From Buchananella hordeovulneris (GTDB lineage: Bacteria; Actinomycetota; Actinomycetes; Actinomycetales; Actinomycetaceae): DNA of 64,000 nucleotides. Numbering within the stretch: position 1 is the first letter of the stretch; every line of letters starts with the position of its first letter. Position numbers and translations under genes: made by a program. The notes under the pieces are model-generated. The model had not been told where the DNA came from. It saw only the letters and a list, made by a program, of their open reading frames with translations, and did not search any database. The stretch lies in contig NZ_MQVS01000001.1 in the NCBI RefSeq assembly GCF_001907235.1, positions 124,001-188,000 of the forward strand, written 5' to 3'. This document shows, in pieces, positions 35,501 through 43,377 of the stretch.

Positions 35501-35728
35501 CTTCATCTTGAAGTGGTCGTGGACGTTGATGGTCTCGCCGGGGTGCTCCGAGCCGTCGTCGTGGCTCTTAACTAGCTCGGTGATGTTGACCTGGATGGCG
35601 GGGTTAATGGCCGCGGCGGCATCGGACTGGCCAAAGACGAATAACCCGACACCGCTCAGCGCTACCGCCAGCGTGGCAAAGAACACGCTGCTTGCCCGGG
35701 CTATCCGCGGGCGCGAGTACCTGTGCAT
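32543..35728 (-). CDS. LPXTG cell-wall-anchored adhesin with six DUF5979-type repeats
   Basis: 1061-residue surface protein. It has a signal peptide (1-40), an N-terminal fibrinogen/collagen-binding-like region (about 41-430, Ig-fold adhesin type), then six repeats each starting like GSFxVKKxVxGDN and ending in VTNTY, of the DUF5979/SpaA-like class. A Pro/Thr spacer leads to LPKTG, a hydrophobic helix and RRRRA, so sortase will attach it to peptidoglycan. Paired Cys in each repeat (YVC...AACTI) could form disulfides. ATG 35728 follows AAGGA; a 48-codon extension upstream is rejected. Repeats 3 and 4 are nearly identical in DNA. No sortase or pilin gene lies nearby. The ligand is unknown. Confidence 0.9.
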   Translation of the reverse strand: MHRYSRPRIARASSVFFATLAVALSGVGLFVFGQSDAAAAINPAIQVNITELVKSHDDGSEHPGETINVHDHFKMKFTWDATNANPQPGDEFAIELPSHFYNREFPLTRDLNFEGNKVGQCTIEERLFKCTLGEGIRGKTSIRGEGTATMRASHSTTTNTSTFKINGNAVAVPNPGNGPVGEVPQKPWNPVDPYKWGDAPGELSEEITWSIGFGGEKLAPLYGNQIPTTLVLDDVIGAGHRLKMDPSLIRLTMTGRSDSPNMDWADLARADKSSEGVHTEWGNFSLDVESSDNDSRVRFTVKGPFSADHNYVVRYRTVPDTANGKVQPGFTYENTVTFVGGDKVVSHETSYTDSFTISITMEDGFGSFKVSKALAGNGANQLDPATKLNVKAAWVLPDNKQPSDFPQWQAPANPAILEVQPGKTAQFNGTFPVGTRITLSEDLTSTNPALPAGVRWSNPKFEIAGVDNAAQPSEITFEVANKQSTAVKLTNTAEKLPTGGFRVSKTVVDAANRVPDDKGFTFDYTCTLAGKEVKKGVLGPIQHGQTADSPTDIPAGAACQITEQDASLPNMVLQVTGDTVVQIAGGAPQSTTITNTYTPAVGSFTLKKVVVDGDNVVDDTKTFSFTYVCKVGDTVVKEGNVGPLAHDATAKVEAVPAGAACTITEADATIPNVTLETTGLTDPVLIQADTNSDVTATNTYTQDLGAFTVKKVVVDGDNVVDDAKTFSFTYVCKVGDTVVKEGNVGPLAHDATAKVEAVPAGAACTITEADAQVEHTSLVTTGLEQPIAITKGGNAEVTVTNTYTRHFGSFQVKKAVAGDNAEAFAKDSFAIDYVCGELTGTLEVPGDGQTVVRGPQVPAGTTCTLKEKADTAAREGYNVTTTADVTEVSIVNETIKDVVFTNTYARQLGTFQVAKRVGGVDKFAKDKFRFTYTCGDETGTLEVPGDGTPVPLGKSLPTGTKCVISEDTAAAQRDGYTLTIVGDQAEVLVKEGDNGVTTITNQYVEKPKPTPTPTPTPPPSIPSKPGKPQLPKTGADAITLGVVAAGTMAAGALLIARRRRA
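33417..33602 (-). repeat. 186-bp intragenic repeat, copy A
   Basis: Part of adhesin repeat 4. It differs from 33726-33911 at only three of 186 positions, with a period of 309 bp (103 codons). Confidence 0.9.
33726..33911 (-). repeat. 186-bp intragenic repeat, copy B
   Basis: Part of adhesin repeat 3, about 98% identical to copy A. A whole-codon period means that recombination between copies would keep the reading frame. Confidence 0.9.
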
Positions 35729-35970
35729 TTTCTGGTTCCTTAGTGTGAGAAAGGTGAATGCTGTCAGGCTAACAGTGGTGTGCACACAAGAGGGGAAGTC
35801 AGCTGCTGTGGAGCTACGCCAATGCGGAGCGCGGGCCAGTATGATCCGCCCAAAATGCGGAAAATTGTTCACGATCGGCCGGGTGGTCGTGTGCGCGAGA
35901 TCATCCCGGTAAACGTTTGCCCGGGCAAAATTTGTTTGCCCTTAATTTGCCGCAGCGGGCGGCGCAGCTA

Positions 35971-37260
35971 TTAATGCGCCAGCCCGACGGCAGTCAGCAT
36001 GGGGCGCATCTTGGCTTCTGTCTCCGCCAATTCGGCGGCTGGGTCCGACTCCGCCAGCACCCCACCGCCGGCGAAGAGGCGCAGGGAGCGACCGTCGGGA
36101 GACAACTGCCCGCAACGCAGGGCGATGCCCCACTCGCCATCCCCGTCGGCCCCCAACCAGCCCACCGGGGCGGCGTAGGCCTCGCGGTCCATCTTTTCCA
36201 GGCGGGCGATCTGTGCCAAAGCTGCCACCCGCGGGGTGCCGCCGACTGCCGCCGACGGATGCAGGGCCGCCGCCAGCTGCAGGCTGGAGGTGGGACTGCC
36301 AGCGGGCAGCACGCCGGTGACATCCGTGGCCAAGTGCATGACGTTGGCAAGCTGCAACACGAAAGGATGCTCGGGCACGTTGAGGGTCGCGCAGTGGGAA
36401 GCCAAAGCGTCCGCCACCGACTGCACGGCGTACTCGTGCTCGGCCAGGTTTTTCGACGAGCGGGCCAGGCTCCCCGCCCGAGCGGCATCGGCGTCGTCGT
36501 CTCCGGTGCGGTGGATCGTGCCGGCCAGCACTCGGCAAGTGACCAGCCCCTGATCCAGGCGCACCAGCATTTCCGGGGTGGCCCCTAGCAGGCCATCAAT
36601 GGCGAACGTCCAACAGTTCGGGTAGGTGCGGGTCAGGGACCCTAGCGGGCTGCGCACATCCAGCGGGGCGGCAAAGTCGATGGCCAGGTCGCGAGCGAGT
36701 ACCACTTTGGCCAGCTTGCCTGCCCGCAACAGTTCGATTGCCTCGCCAACCGCGGCCTGCCACTGGGGGCGGCGCAGTGCCCCGGGCCGGGTGCGCGGCG
36801 CGCTCGGCGTGGTCGGCGGCGTATGGGCGGCCCGCAACTGGGCCAGCACGGCGTCCGGCCGTGGGGAGTCCACCGGCGCCGAGTCGATGACGGTCAGCCA
36901 GGCCCGGCCCGCCCGGCGCCCCACCACCACCCGCGGGACGACCAGGCGCGAGCGGCGCTCAGACGTGGGAGCGAAAGCTACCGAGCCGCAGGCCAGCAGT
37001 CCGCTGCCGAAAAGCTGCACGGGATCGTCGTTGTGCGCCTGCGCGGCGACCGCCCGCCACCAGGCTGACAGCTCCGCGAAGCGGCCCGCGCCGTTGGCCT
37101 GGTGGTCGGCAACCCGTCCCACCCCGACAAAGCCGTCACCGTCCCGCAGCCAGGTCACCGTGGTGGGGGAGGGGCTGGCCAGCTCCAGGAGGTCGCAGGG
37201 CAGTGCCGGGTGGTCGGTGATATCGACCGTTGCGGCGTGCAAAACGGGCGCAGTATTCAT
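35971..37260 (-). CDS. menF: isochorismate synthase
   Basis: Chorismate-binding enzyme, 429 residues, making isochorismate for MenD. The C-terminal catalytic region has [42 protein letters not shown] and [13 protein letters not shown]. The residues typical of an isochorismate synthase rather than an anthranilate or aminodeoxychorismate synthase fit the men context, and no amidotransferase partner is present. ATG 37260 with a TGGAG site is preferred to the upstream ATG 37377, which would overlap menG. It is divergent from menG with 55 nt between the starts. Confidence 0.92.
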   Translation of the reverse strand: MNTAPVLHAATVDITDHPALPCDLLELASPSPTTVTWLRDGDGFVGVGRVADHQANGAGRFAELSAWWRAVAAQAHNDDPVQLFGSGLLACGSVAFAPTSERRSRLVVPRVVVGRRAGRAWLTVIDSAPVDSPRPDAVLAQLRAAHTPPTTPSAPRTRPGALRRPQWQAAVGEAIELLRAGKLAKVVLARDLAIDFAAPLDVRSPLGSLTRTYPNCWTFAIDGLLGATPEMLVRLDQGLVTCRVLAGTIHRTGDDDADAARAGSLARSSKNLAEHEYAVQSVADALASHCATLNVPEHPFVLQLANVMHLATDVTGVLPAGSPTSSLQLAAALHPSAAVGGTPRVAALAQIARLEKMDREAYAAPVGWLGADGDGEWGIALRCGQLSPDGRSLRLFAGGGVLAESDPAAELAETEAKMRPMLTAVGLAH

Positions 37261-37315
37261 CGGCTCCAGGGTAGCTGGGTGCCACTGGGGTTGCCTGCCT
37301 GCCACAATTGGGGCC

Positions 37316-38008
37316 ATGAGAGCCTCCCTGGACAAGCAGCCCGCCGAAGTGGCGGGCATGTTCGATCGTGTCGCCAAACGCTACGACTTGACCAACGATG
37401 TGTTGTCCCTGGGGCAGGATCGCCTGTGGCGGCGGGCCACTCGCCGGGCGGTGGGGGCGCGCCCCGGCATGCGGGTGCTTGATCTGGGGGCGGGCACCGG
37501 GACGTCGGCGGCCCAGTTCGCGCGCGCCGGGGCCGACGTGGTGGCTTGCGACTTCTCGCCGGGCATGATCGCGCAGGGGCGGCGCCGTTACCCGCACCTG
37601 ACCTTCGTGCAGGGCGACGCCACGGACCTGCCGTTCGCGGACGCCGAGTTCGATGCGGTGACCATCTCGTTCGCGCTGCGGAATGTGCAGGGCACTGAGC
37701 GGGCACTGCGGGAGATGCTGCGCGTGACCAAGCCGGGTGGGCATCTGGTGGTCTGCGAGTTTTCCACCCCGACGGGGCGCCCCACCCGCGGGGTCTACGA
37801 GCTGTACCTGCGGCAGTTGTTGCCGCGCCTGGCCCGCGTCTTTTCCTCCAACGTGGAGGCCTACGACTACCTGGCGGAGTCGATCCTGGCGTGGCCGAAG
37901 CAGCAGGAGCTGGCGCAGCTGCTGAGCGAGTCCGGCTGGCAGCGGGTGGGCTACCACAACCTGTCGGGCGGCATCGTGGCACTGCATCGCGGGTTTGCGC
38001 CCCGCTAG
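37316..38008 (+). CDS. menG: demethylmenaquinone methyltransferase
   Basis: SAM-dependent methyltransferase of 230 residues that completes menaquinone. Conserved features are [20 protein letters not shown], the SAM loop [28 protein letters not shown] and [10 protein letters not shown], all of the UbiE/MenG family. ATG 37316 is used since sequence before it is not family-like and overlaps menF. There is no Shine-Dalgarno; the message may be leaderless, with CACAAT 7 nt upstream. Confidence 0.94.
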   Translation: MRASLDKQPAEVAGMFDRVAKRYDLTNDVLSLGQDRLWRRATRRAVGARPGMRVLDLGAGTGTSAAQFARAGADVVACDFSPGMIAQGRRRYPHLTFVQGDATDLPFADAEFDAVTISFALRNVQGTERALREMLRVTKPGGHLVVCEFSTPTGRPTRGVYELYLRQLLPRLARVFSSNVEAYDYLAESILAWPKQQELAQLLSESGWQRVGYHNLSGGIVALHRGFAPR

Positions 38009-38204
38009 GCAAGTTGGTGGCCCCGGGGTAAAAGTGACGGAGCCAACACTGGCGGGAATACGTGCGGACTGGCGCGCGAAAATAGGGCAGGTGTGGGCGT
38101 TAATCCGGCAGCAGGGCCTTTCGTCCCAGATGGGCCTATCCCCGCAATCCTGCGGAAAACCTGAGGGTGGGGACGGGGTGGTTAGCGCCTTAACTCGCCC
38201 GGTA

Positions 38205-38210
38205 TAGGGT
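38205..38210 (+). promoter_or_regulatory. candidate promoter of the nuo operon
   Basis: TTAGCG (38182-38187), 17 nt, then TAGGGT (38205-38210), alternatively TATAGG (38203-38208), 149 nt upstream of nuoA. It is the best match in the 38009-38278 gap, which has no other recognisable gene. Confidence 0.35.
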
Positions 38211-38278
38211 GCCTTGCGCGACCCTCCCCGTCAGGGCAGAGGTCTGCAATGACCGCGATGTTTTGTGTAGGAGCCCCC

Positions 38279-38362
38279 TTGAGCAACCTCCCCCGTGCCC
38301 GGTGTGGGCACGTGCGAGACCCCCAGGTGGAGCGCCGCACTAGCCACCGGGAGAACTCATGA
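38279..38362 (+). CDS. possible 27-residue leader ORF overlapping nuoA
   Basis: TTG 38279 with TAGGAG 5 nt upstream opens 27 codons (MSNLPRARCGHVRD...) whose TGA overlaps the nuoA ATG as ATGA, the same coupling used inside the operon. The peptide is basic and polar with no membrane segment. It may couple translation of nuoA to an upstream initiation. Its composition could also be chance in high-GC DNA. Confidence 0.35.
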   Translation: MSNLPRARCGHVRDPQVERRTSHRENS

Positions 38363-38718
38363 ACCCTTACGTGCCGATTCTGCTGATGCTGGCGGTGGCC
38401 TTCCTCGTGGCCGTCGGCGGCTTGGCGGTGTCCACCATCATCGGAACCAAGCGCCGCAACAGCGTCAAGATCGCCAACTACGAATGCGGTATCGACCCGA
38501 CTCCCAGTGCGGGTGAGCAGGCTCGTTTCCCGGTCAAGTACTACCTGGTGGCCATGACGTTCATCATCTTCGACATCGAAGTGGTCTTCCTCTACCCGTG
38601 GGCCGTGTCCTTCGGCACGCTCGGGCTGTATGGCCTCGTGGCCGCCCTCACCTTCATCGCCCTCATCACCGTGCCCTTCATATATGAATGGCGGCGCGGT
38701 GGGCTGGACTGGGACTGA
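38359..38718 (+). CDS. nuoA: NADH-quinone oxidoreductase subunit A
   Basis: Membrane subunit of complex I, 119 residues with three helices. The conserved YECGIDPTP loop and FPVKYYLVAMTFIIFDIEVVFLYPW stretch, which line the quinone-access region, are intact. First gene of a 14-gene operon; a GGGAGAAC site precedes the ATG. nuoB follows 12 nt later. Confidence 0.96.
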   Translation: MNPYVPILLMLAVAFLVAVGGLAVSTIIGTKRRNSVKIANYECGIDPTPSAGEQARFPVKYYLVAMTFIIFDIEVVFLYPWAVSFGTLGLYGLVAALTFIALITVPFIYEWRRGGLDWD

Positions 38719-38730
38719 AAGGCACACCTG

Positions 38731-39294
38731 ATGCAACTAGGCATTGAAGAAAAGGCGCCGTCCGGCTTCCTGTTGACCAGCATTGAGAAGATTGCGGGGC
38801 TTGCCCGCGAGAGCTCGATCTGGCCCGTGACCATGGGGCTGGCCTGCTGCGCCATTGAGATGATGGCCACCGCCGCCCCCCGCTTCGACATCGCCCGCAT
38901 TGGCTCGGAGGTCTTCCGGGCCTCCCCGCGGCACGCCGACCTCATGATCGTGGCCGGGCGGGTGTCGCACAAGATGGCCCCCGTCGTGCGCAACATTTAC
39001 GACTCCATGCCCGAGCCCAAGTGGGTTATCGCCATGGGGGCCTGCGCGTCGTCCGGGGGCATGTTCAATAACTACGCGCTGGTGCAGGGCGTGGACCACG
39101 TGGTGCCCGTGGACATTTACCTGCCTGGTTGCCCGCCGCGCCCCGAAATGCTGCTGCACGCCATCTTCGAGCTGAAGAACCAGTGCATCAAGGGCGCCCC
39201 GCTGGGCGCTAACCGGGTCAAGGCCGCCAAGGCCGCCGAAGCCGCCGCCCTGGCGGCGGTGCCCACGCATGAAATGAAAGGCCTCCTGGCATGA
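38731..39294 (+). CDS. nuoB: NADH-quinone oxidoreductase subunit B
   Basis: Peripheral-arm subunit holding [4Fe-4S] cluster N2, the last electron carrier before quinone. The ligands are seen in LACCAIEM (adjacent Cys), GACASSGG and PGCPPRPE. 187 residues; the last 30 or so are an Ala/Lys-rich tail. Its end overlaps nuoC by four bases (ATGA). Confidence 0.97.
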   Translation: MQLGIEEKAPSGFLLTSIEKIAGLARESSIWPVTMGLACCAIEMMATAAPRFDIARIGSEVFRASPRHADLMIVAGRVSHKMAPVVRNIYDSMPEPKWVIAMGACASSGGMFNNYALVQGVDHVVPVDIYLPGCPPRPEMLLHAIFELKNQCIKGAPLGANRVKAAKAAEAAALAAVPTHEMKGLLA

Positions 39295-40025
39295 GTGATC
39301 TCGTTCCGGCTGAGCCGTCGGCCGACGCACTGGCCCCCGCGGCGCCGCCGCACGGGCGGCCCGCTCCCGACGTTATCGACACCCGGCACGGGCTCTTCGG
39401 GGCCCACACCAGCGGTGACACCTCCGGCATGGGAGGGCTGGTGCGCACGGTGGTGCTGCCCGGTGCCTCGCCGCGCCCGTACGGGGACTGGTTCGACGAA
39501 GCCGTGGAGATCCTGGAGGAGGTGCTGACCGAGCGCGGCTACCAGGTGGCCGACGTCATCGAGCGGGTCGTGGTGGACCGCGGCGAGCTGACGATCTTTA
39601 TCGCCCGCGCCCACATCCTGGAGGTCTGCCGCATCCTGCGGGACGACCAAGACCTTCGTTTCGAGCTGTGCGTCGGCGTCAATGGGGTGCACTACCCGGG
39701 CGATGCTGGGCGGGAGCTGCACGCCTGCTATCAGCTCAACTCGTTGACCCACAACCGTACCCTGCGGTTGGAGGTGACCTGCCCGGATAGTGATCCCACC
39801 ATTCCGTCGGTGGTCGCGGTCTATCCCGGTAACGATTGGCACGAGCGCGAGACGTGGGATCTGCTGGGCATCATCTTCACTGGCCACCCGGCTTTGACCC
39901 GGACGGCCATGCCCGACGACTGGGTGGGGCACCCGCAGCGCAAGGACTACCCGCTGGGGGGCATCCCCGTGGAATACAAGGGTGCCACCGTGCCCCCGCC
40001 GGACACGCGGAGGAACTACTCCTGA
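39291..40025 (+). CDS. nuoC: NADH-quinone oxidoreductase subunit C
   Basis: Peripheral-arm subunit, 244 residues. The first 60 or so residues are an added Ala/Pro-rich lead; the 30-kDa-subunit signature is [20 protein letters not shown] and the C-terminus has [11 protein letters not shown]. It is separate from nuoD, not fused as in enterobacteria; the two overlap by one base (TGATG). Confidence 0.96.
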   Translation: MSDLVPAEPSADALAPAAPPHGRPAPDVIDTRHGLFGAHTSGDTSGMGGLVRTVVLPGASPRPYGDWFDEAVEILEEVLTERGYQVADVIERVVVDRGELTIFIARAHILEVCRILRDDQDLRFELCVGVNGVHYPGDAGRELHACYQLNSLTHNRTLRLEVTCPDSDPTIPSVVAVYPGNDWHERETWDLLGIIFTGHPALTRTAMPDDWVGHPQRKDYPLGGIPVEYKGATVPPPDTRRNYS

Positions 40026-41386
40026 TGAGCAACGACAACATGGACCGCGCCGAACGGGTCTTTGCCACTGGCCCAGCCGCCGAACCCGAGACCGTGGTGC
40101 CCGAGTTCACCGCCCACGGCGGGGACTGGGACGAGATCACCAGCCAGGTGGAGGAACTGGCCAACGAACGCATCGTGGTCAACATGGGACCCGTGCACCC
40201 CTCCACCCACGGGGTGTTGCGCCTCATCCTCGACATAGAGGGCGAGACGGTGCGCGAGGTGCGCGTGGGCACCGGCTACCTGCACACCGGGATCGAAAAG
40301 AACATGGAGTTTCGGACCTTCACCCAGGGGGTGACGTTCGCGACCCGCATGGACTACGTGGCGCCCATCTTCCAGGAGGTGGCTTACTGCCTGGCGGTGG
40401 AAAAACTCCTTGGCATTGAGGGAGACATCCCGGAACGCGCCAGCCTCGTGCGGGTGCTGATGATGGAACTCAACCGGGTGGCCTCCCACCTGGTGGCCCT
40501 CGGGACCTCCTCCAACGAGCTCGGGGCGACCACGATGATGACCATCGCGTTCCGGGCCCGGGAGGAGATCCTGCGGATCTTCGAGCGAGTGACTGGTTTG
40601 CGCATGAACCACGCCTACATTCGGCCCGGGGGCCTGGCGCAGGACCTACCGGAGGGCACCACCGATTACATCCGCTCGCTGCTGCCGAACATTCGCCGCG
40701 ACCTGGGCGAGATGCGCGACATCGTGCTGGCCAACCCGATCTATAAGCTGCGGCACGTCGACGTGGGCACGATCGATCTGAGTGCCGCCCTGGCCTTGGG
40801 GCTGACTGGCCCGTGCCTGCGGGCGGCGGGGCTGCCCTATGACGTGCGCAAGACCCAGCCGTATTGCGGCTACGAAACCTTCGATTTCGACGTGCCGGTC
40901 TACCACAAGTCGGACGGCTACAACCGGGCCCGCATCCGGTTCGACGAGTGCTACGAGTCGTTCAAGATCATCGACCAGTGCCTGGCCCGCCTGGACGCCA
41001 CCCCGGGCCCGGTCATGGTGGCGGACAAGAAGATCGCCTGGCCCGCGCAGTTGTCGCTGGGTGCCGACGGGCAGGGGAACTCGCTGGAGCACATCCGCGA
41101 GATCATGGGCACGTCCATGGAGGCCCTCATTCACCACTTCAAGCTGGTTACCGAGGGCTTCCGGGTGCCGGCCGGGCAGGTTTTCACGCAGGTGGAGCAC
41201 GCCAAGGGACTAATGGGGGTGCACTTGGTTTCCGACGGTGGTACCCGCCCCTACCGGGTGCACTTCCGGGAGCCCTCGTTCTCCAACTTGCAGTCGATGG
41301 CGATGATGGCTGAGGGCGGGCAGCTCGCGGACGTCGTCGTCACCTTGGCCTCTATCGACCCCGTGCTGGGAGGGGTGGACCGCTAA
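40025..41386 (+). CDS. nuoD: NADH-quinone oxidoreductase subunit D
   Basis: 49-kDa-type subunit, 453 residues, forming the quinone pocket with NuoB. Seen are [42 protein letters not shown]-equivalent [21 protein letters not shown] and the C-terminal DPVLGGVDR. The hydrogenase Ni ligands are absent, as expected. Start ATG 40025 overlaps the nuoC stop; GGAGG lies 11 nt upstream. Its TAA overlaps the nuoE ATG by one base. Confidence 0.97.
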   Translation: MSNDNMDRAERVFATGPAAEPETVVPEFTAHGGDWDEITSQVEELANERIVVNMGPVHPSTHGVLRLILDIEGETVREVRVGTGYLHTGIEKNMEFRTFTQGVTFATRMDYVAPIFQEVAYCLAVEKLLGIEGDIPERASLVRVLMMELNRVASHLVALGTSSNELGATTMMTIAFRAREEILRIFERVTGLRMNHAYIRPGGLAQDLPEGTTDYIRSLLPNIRRDLGEMRDIVLANPIYKLRHVDVGTIDLSAALALGLTGPCLRAAGLPYDVRKTQPYCGYETFDFDVPVYHKSDGYNRARIRFDECYESFKIIDQCLARLDATPGPVMVADKKIAWPAQLSLGADGQGNSLEHIREIMGTSMEALIHHFKLVTEGFRVPAGQVFTQVEHAKGLMGVHLVSDGGTRPYRVHFREPSFSNLQSMAMMAEGGQLADVVVTLASIDPVLGGVDR

Positions 41387-42069
41387 TGAGTCAATCGTGG
41401 AGTGCCGATGTCGAGGCACAGTTCCGGGCCGATGCGGCCGAGATCATCGCGCGTTACCCCGCCGGGTACGAGCGCAGTGCGTTGCTACCGATGCTGCACT
41501 TGGTGCAGTCCGTCGACTCCTACGTCTCCCCCGCCGGCATCACGTTGGTGGCCGAGATCCTGGGCCTGACCCGGGCCGAGGTTTCCGCGGTGGCGACGTT
41601 CTACACGCAGTACCGCCGCCACCCGAGCGGGGAGTATCACGTCGGGGTGTGCACGAACTCGCTGTGCGCCGTCCTGGGTGGGGACGCCATTTGGGAGGCG
41701 GTCTCTGCCCACCTGGACCTGGGGCACGACGAGACCAGCGCCGATCGCAAACTCAGCCTGGAGCGCCTGGAGTGCAACGCGGCCTGCGACTACGCCCCCG
41801 TGGTCATGGTCAACTGGGAGTTCTTCGACAACCAGAGTGTCGACAGCGCCCTACAGCTGGTCGACGATTTGGCGGCGGGCAAGGAGGTGGCCCCCACGCG
41901 GGGGCCGGACAAGCTGCCGACGTTCCGCGAAGTTTCCCGCACGTTGGCCGGTTTTGAAGACGGCTTGGCGGGCCAAGGGCCGGGGGCGGGCGAGGCCAGC
42001 CTGCGCGGCCTGGAGATCGCCCGAGCCCAGGGCTGGAGTGCCCCGCAGCCTATCGAGGAGGAGCAGTGA
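41386..42069 (+). CDS. nuoE: NADH-quinone oxidoreductase subunit E
   Basis: 24-kDa-type thioredoxin-fold subunit, 227 residues, binding [2Fe-2S] cluster N1a through VCTNSLC and LECNAACDYAP (C-x4-C and C-x3-C). The C-terminus extends about 50 residues beyond the fold. It overlaps nuoF by four bases (GTGA). Confidence 0.96.
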   Translation: MSQSWSADVEAQFRADAAEIIARYPAGYERSALLPMLHLVQSVDSYVSPAGITLVAEILGLTRAEVSAVATFYTQYRRHPSGEYHVGVCTNSLCAVLGGDAIWEAVSAHLDLGHDETSADRKLSLERLECNAACDYAPVVMVNWEFFDNQSVDSALQLVDDLAAGKEVAPTRGPDKLPTFREVSRTLAGFEDGLAGQGPGAGEASLRGLEIARAQGWSAPQPIEEEQ

Positions 42070-43376
42070 GCGAGCAATTTACTGCCCCCGGGACCCTGGC
42101 CCCGGTGCTCAGCGACATGTGGGATCAGCCCGAGTCGTGGACGCTGGCTGCCTACCGGGAGCGGGGCGGCTACACCGGCCTGGAGAAGGCCTGGGAGTTG
42201 GAGCCGGCCCAGATCACGGAACTGGTCAAGGCCTCCGGCCTGCGCGGCCGTGGAGGGGCGGGCTTCCCCACGGGGCTGAAATGGTCGTTCCTGCCGCCTG
42301 CCGACGGTGGTCCCCGCTACCTGGTAGTCAACGCGGACGAGTCCGAGCCCGGCACCTGCAAGGACATTCCCACCCTGCTGGCCAATCCGCACGCCCTCAT
42401 CGAGGGGGTGGCCATCACCTCGCGCGCCATCGGCTGCGAGCACGCCTTTATCTACCTGCGGGGCGAGGTGGTGCACGTCTACCGGCGGCTGCTGGCCGCC
42501 GCCCGCGAGGCGCGTGAAGCAGGCTGGCTGCGCACCGGGCGTGACGGCGGGGAGCTGAAACTGACGGTGCACGCCGGGGCCGGGGCCTACATCTGTGGGG
42601 AGGAAACCGCGCTGCTGGACTCGCTGGAGGGCCGCCGCGGGCACCCGCGCCTGAAGCCCCCCTTCCCAGCGGTGGCGGGGCTGTACGCACGCCCCACCGT
42701 CGTCAACAACGTGGAATCGGTGGCCTCCGTCCCGGGCATCCTGCGCCACGGGGTGGAGTGGTTTACCGCGATGGGCTCGGAGAAGTCCCCCGGCCACGGC
42801 CTGTTCTCGGTGTCGGGGCACGTGGCCCGACCGGGCCAGTTCGAGGCCCCGTTCGGCATCACCATGCGGGAGCTCATCGAGATGGCGGGCGGTATCCGCC
42901 CCGGCCACCAGCTGAAGTTTTGGACGCCGGGTGGGTCATCCACCCCGATCTTCACGGAGGCCGAGCTGGACATCCCGCTGGACTACGAGGCCGTGGGGGC
43001 GGCCGGGTCGATGCTGGCCACCCGGGCGTTGCAGGTGTTCGACGAGACGACCTCGGTGGTGCGGGTCATCTCCCGGTGGACGGACTTTTATGCGCACGAG
43101 TCGTGCGGCAAGTGCACCCCGTGCCGGGAGGGCACCTACTGGATGCGGGCCATCATGCACCGCTTGGAGGAAGGCAAGGGGCATCCCGGGGATGTCGACT
43201 TGCTGCTAGACATCTCCGGCAACATCCTCGGCCGCTCGTTCTGCGCGCTCGGGGACGCGGCCGCCACCCCCATCCAGAGCGGTATCAAGCGATTCCGCGC
43301 CGAGTTTGAGCAGGGCCTGACCACGCCCGCCCGCGAGCTCTTCCCCTACGAGGCCTCCGCGTTGGGAGCTGTGTGA
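42066..43376 (+). CDS. nuoF: NADH-quinone oxidoreductase subunit F
   Basis: 51-kDa-type subunit, 436 residues, where NADH is oxidised. The FMN/NADH site is GLRGRGGAGFPTGLKW and NADESEPGTCKD, with YICGEETALL; the [4Fe-4S] N3 ligands are ESCGKCTPCREG and a later Cys (FCALGD). GTG start at 42066 overlapping nuoE. One nucleotide separates it from nuoG. Confidence 0.97.
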   Translation: MSEQFTAPGTLAPVLSDMWDQPESWTLAAYRERGGYTGLEKAWELEPAQITELVKASGLRGRGGAGFPTGLKWSFLPPADGGPRYLVVNADESEPGTCKDIPTLLANPHALIEGVAITSRAIGCEHAFIYLRGEVVHVYRRLLAAAREAREAGWLRTGRDGGELKLTVHAGAGAYICGEETALLDSLEGRRGHPRLKPPFPAVAGLYARPTVVNNVESVASVPGILRHGVEWFTAMGSEKSPGHGLFSVSGHVARPGQFEAPFGITMRELIEMAGGIRPGHQLKFWTPGGSSTPIFTEAELDIPLDYEAVGAAGSMLATRALQVFDETTSVVRVISRWTDFYAHESCGKCTPCREGTYWMRAIMHRLEEGKGHPGDVDLLLDISGNILGRSFCALGDAAATPIQSGIKRFRAEFEQGLTTPARELFPYEASALGAV

Positions 43377-43377
43377 G

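Noticed and set aside
36626-37315. N-terminal extension of menG
   Set aside because: It lies antisense to menF and has no methyltransferase-like sequence.
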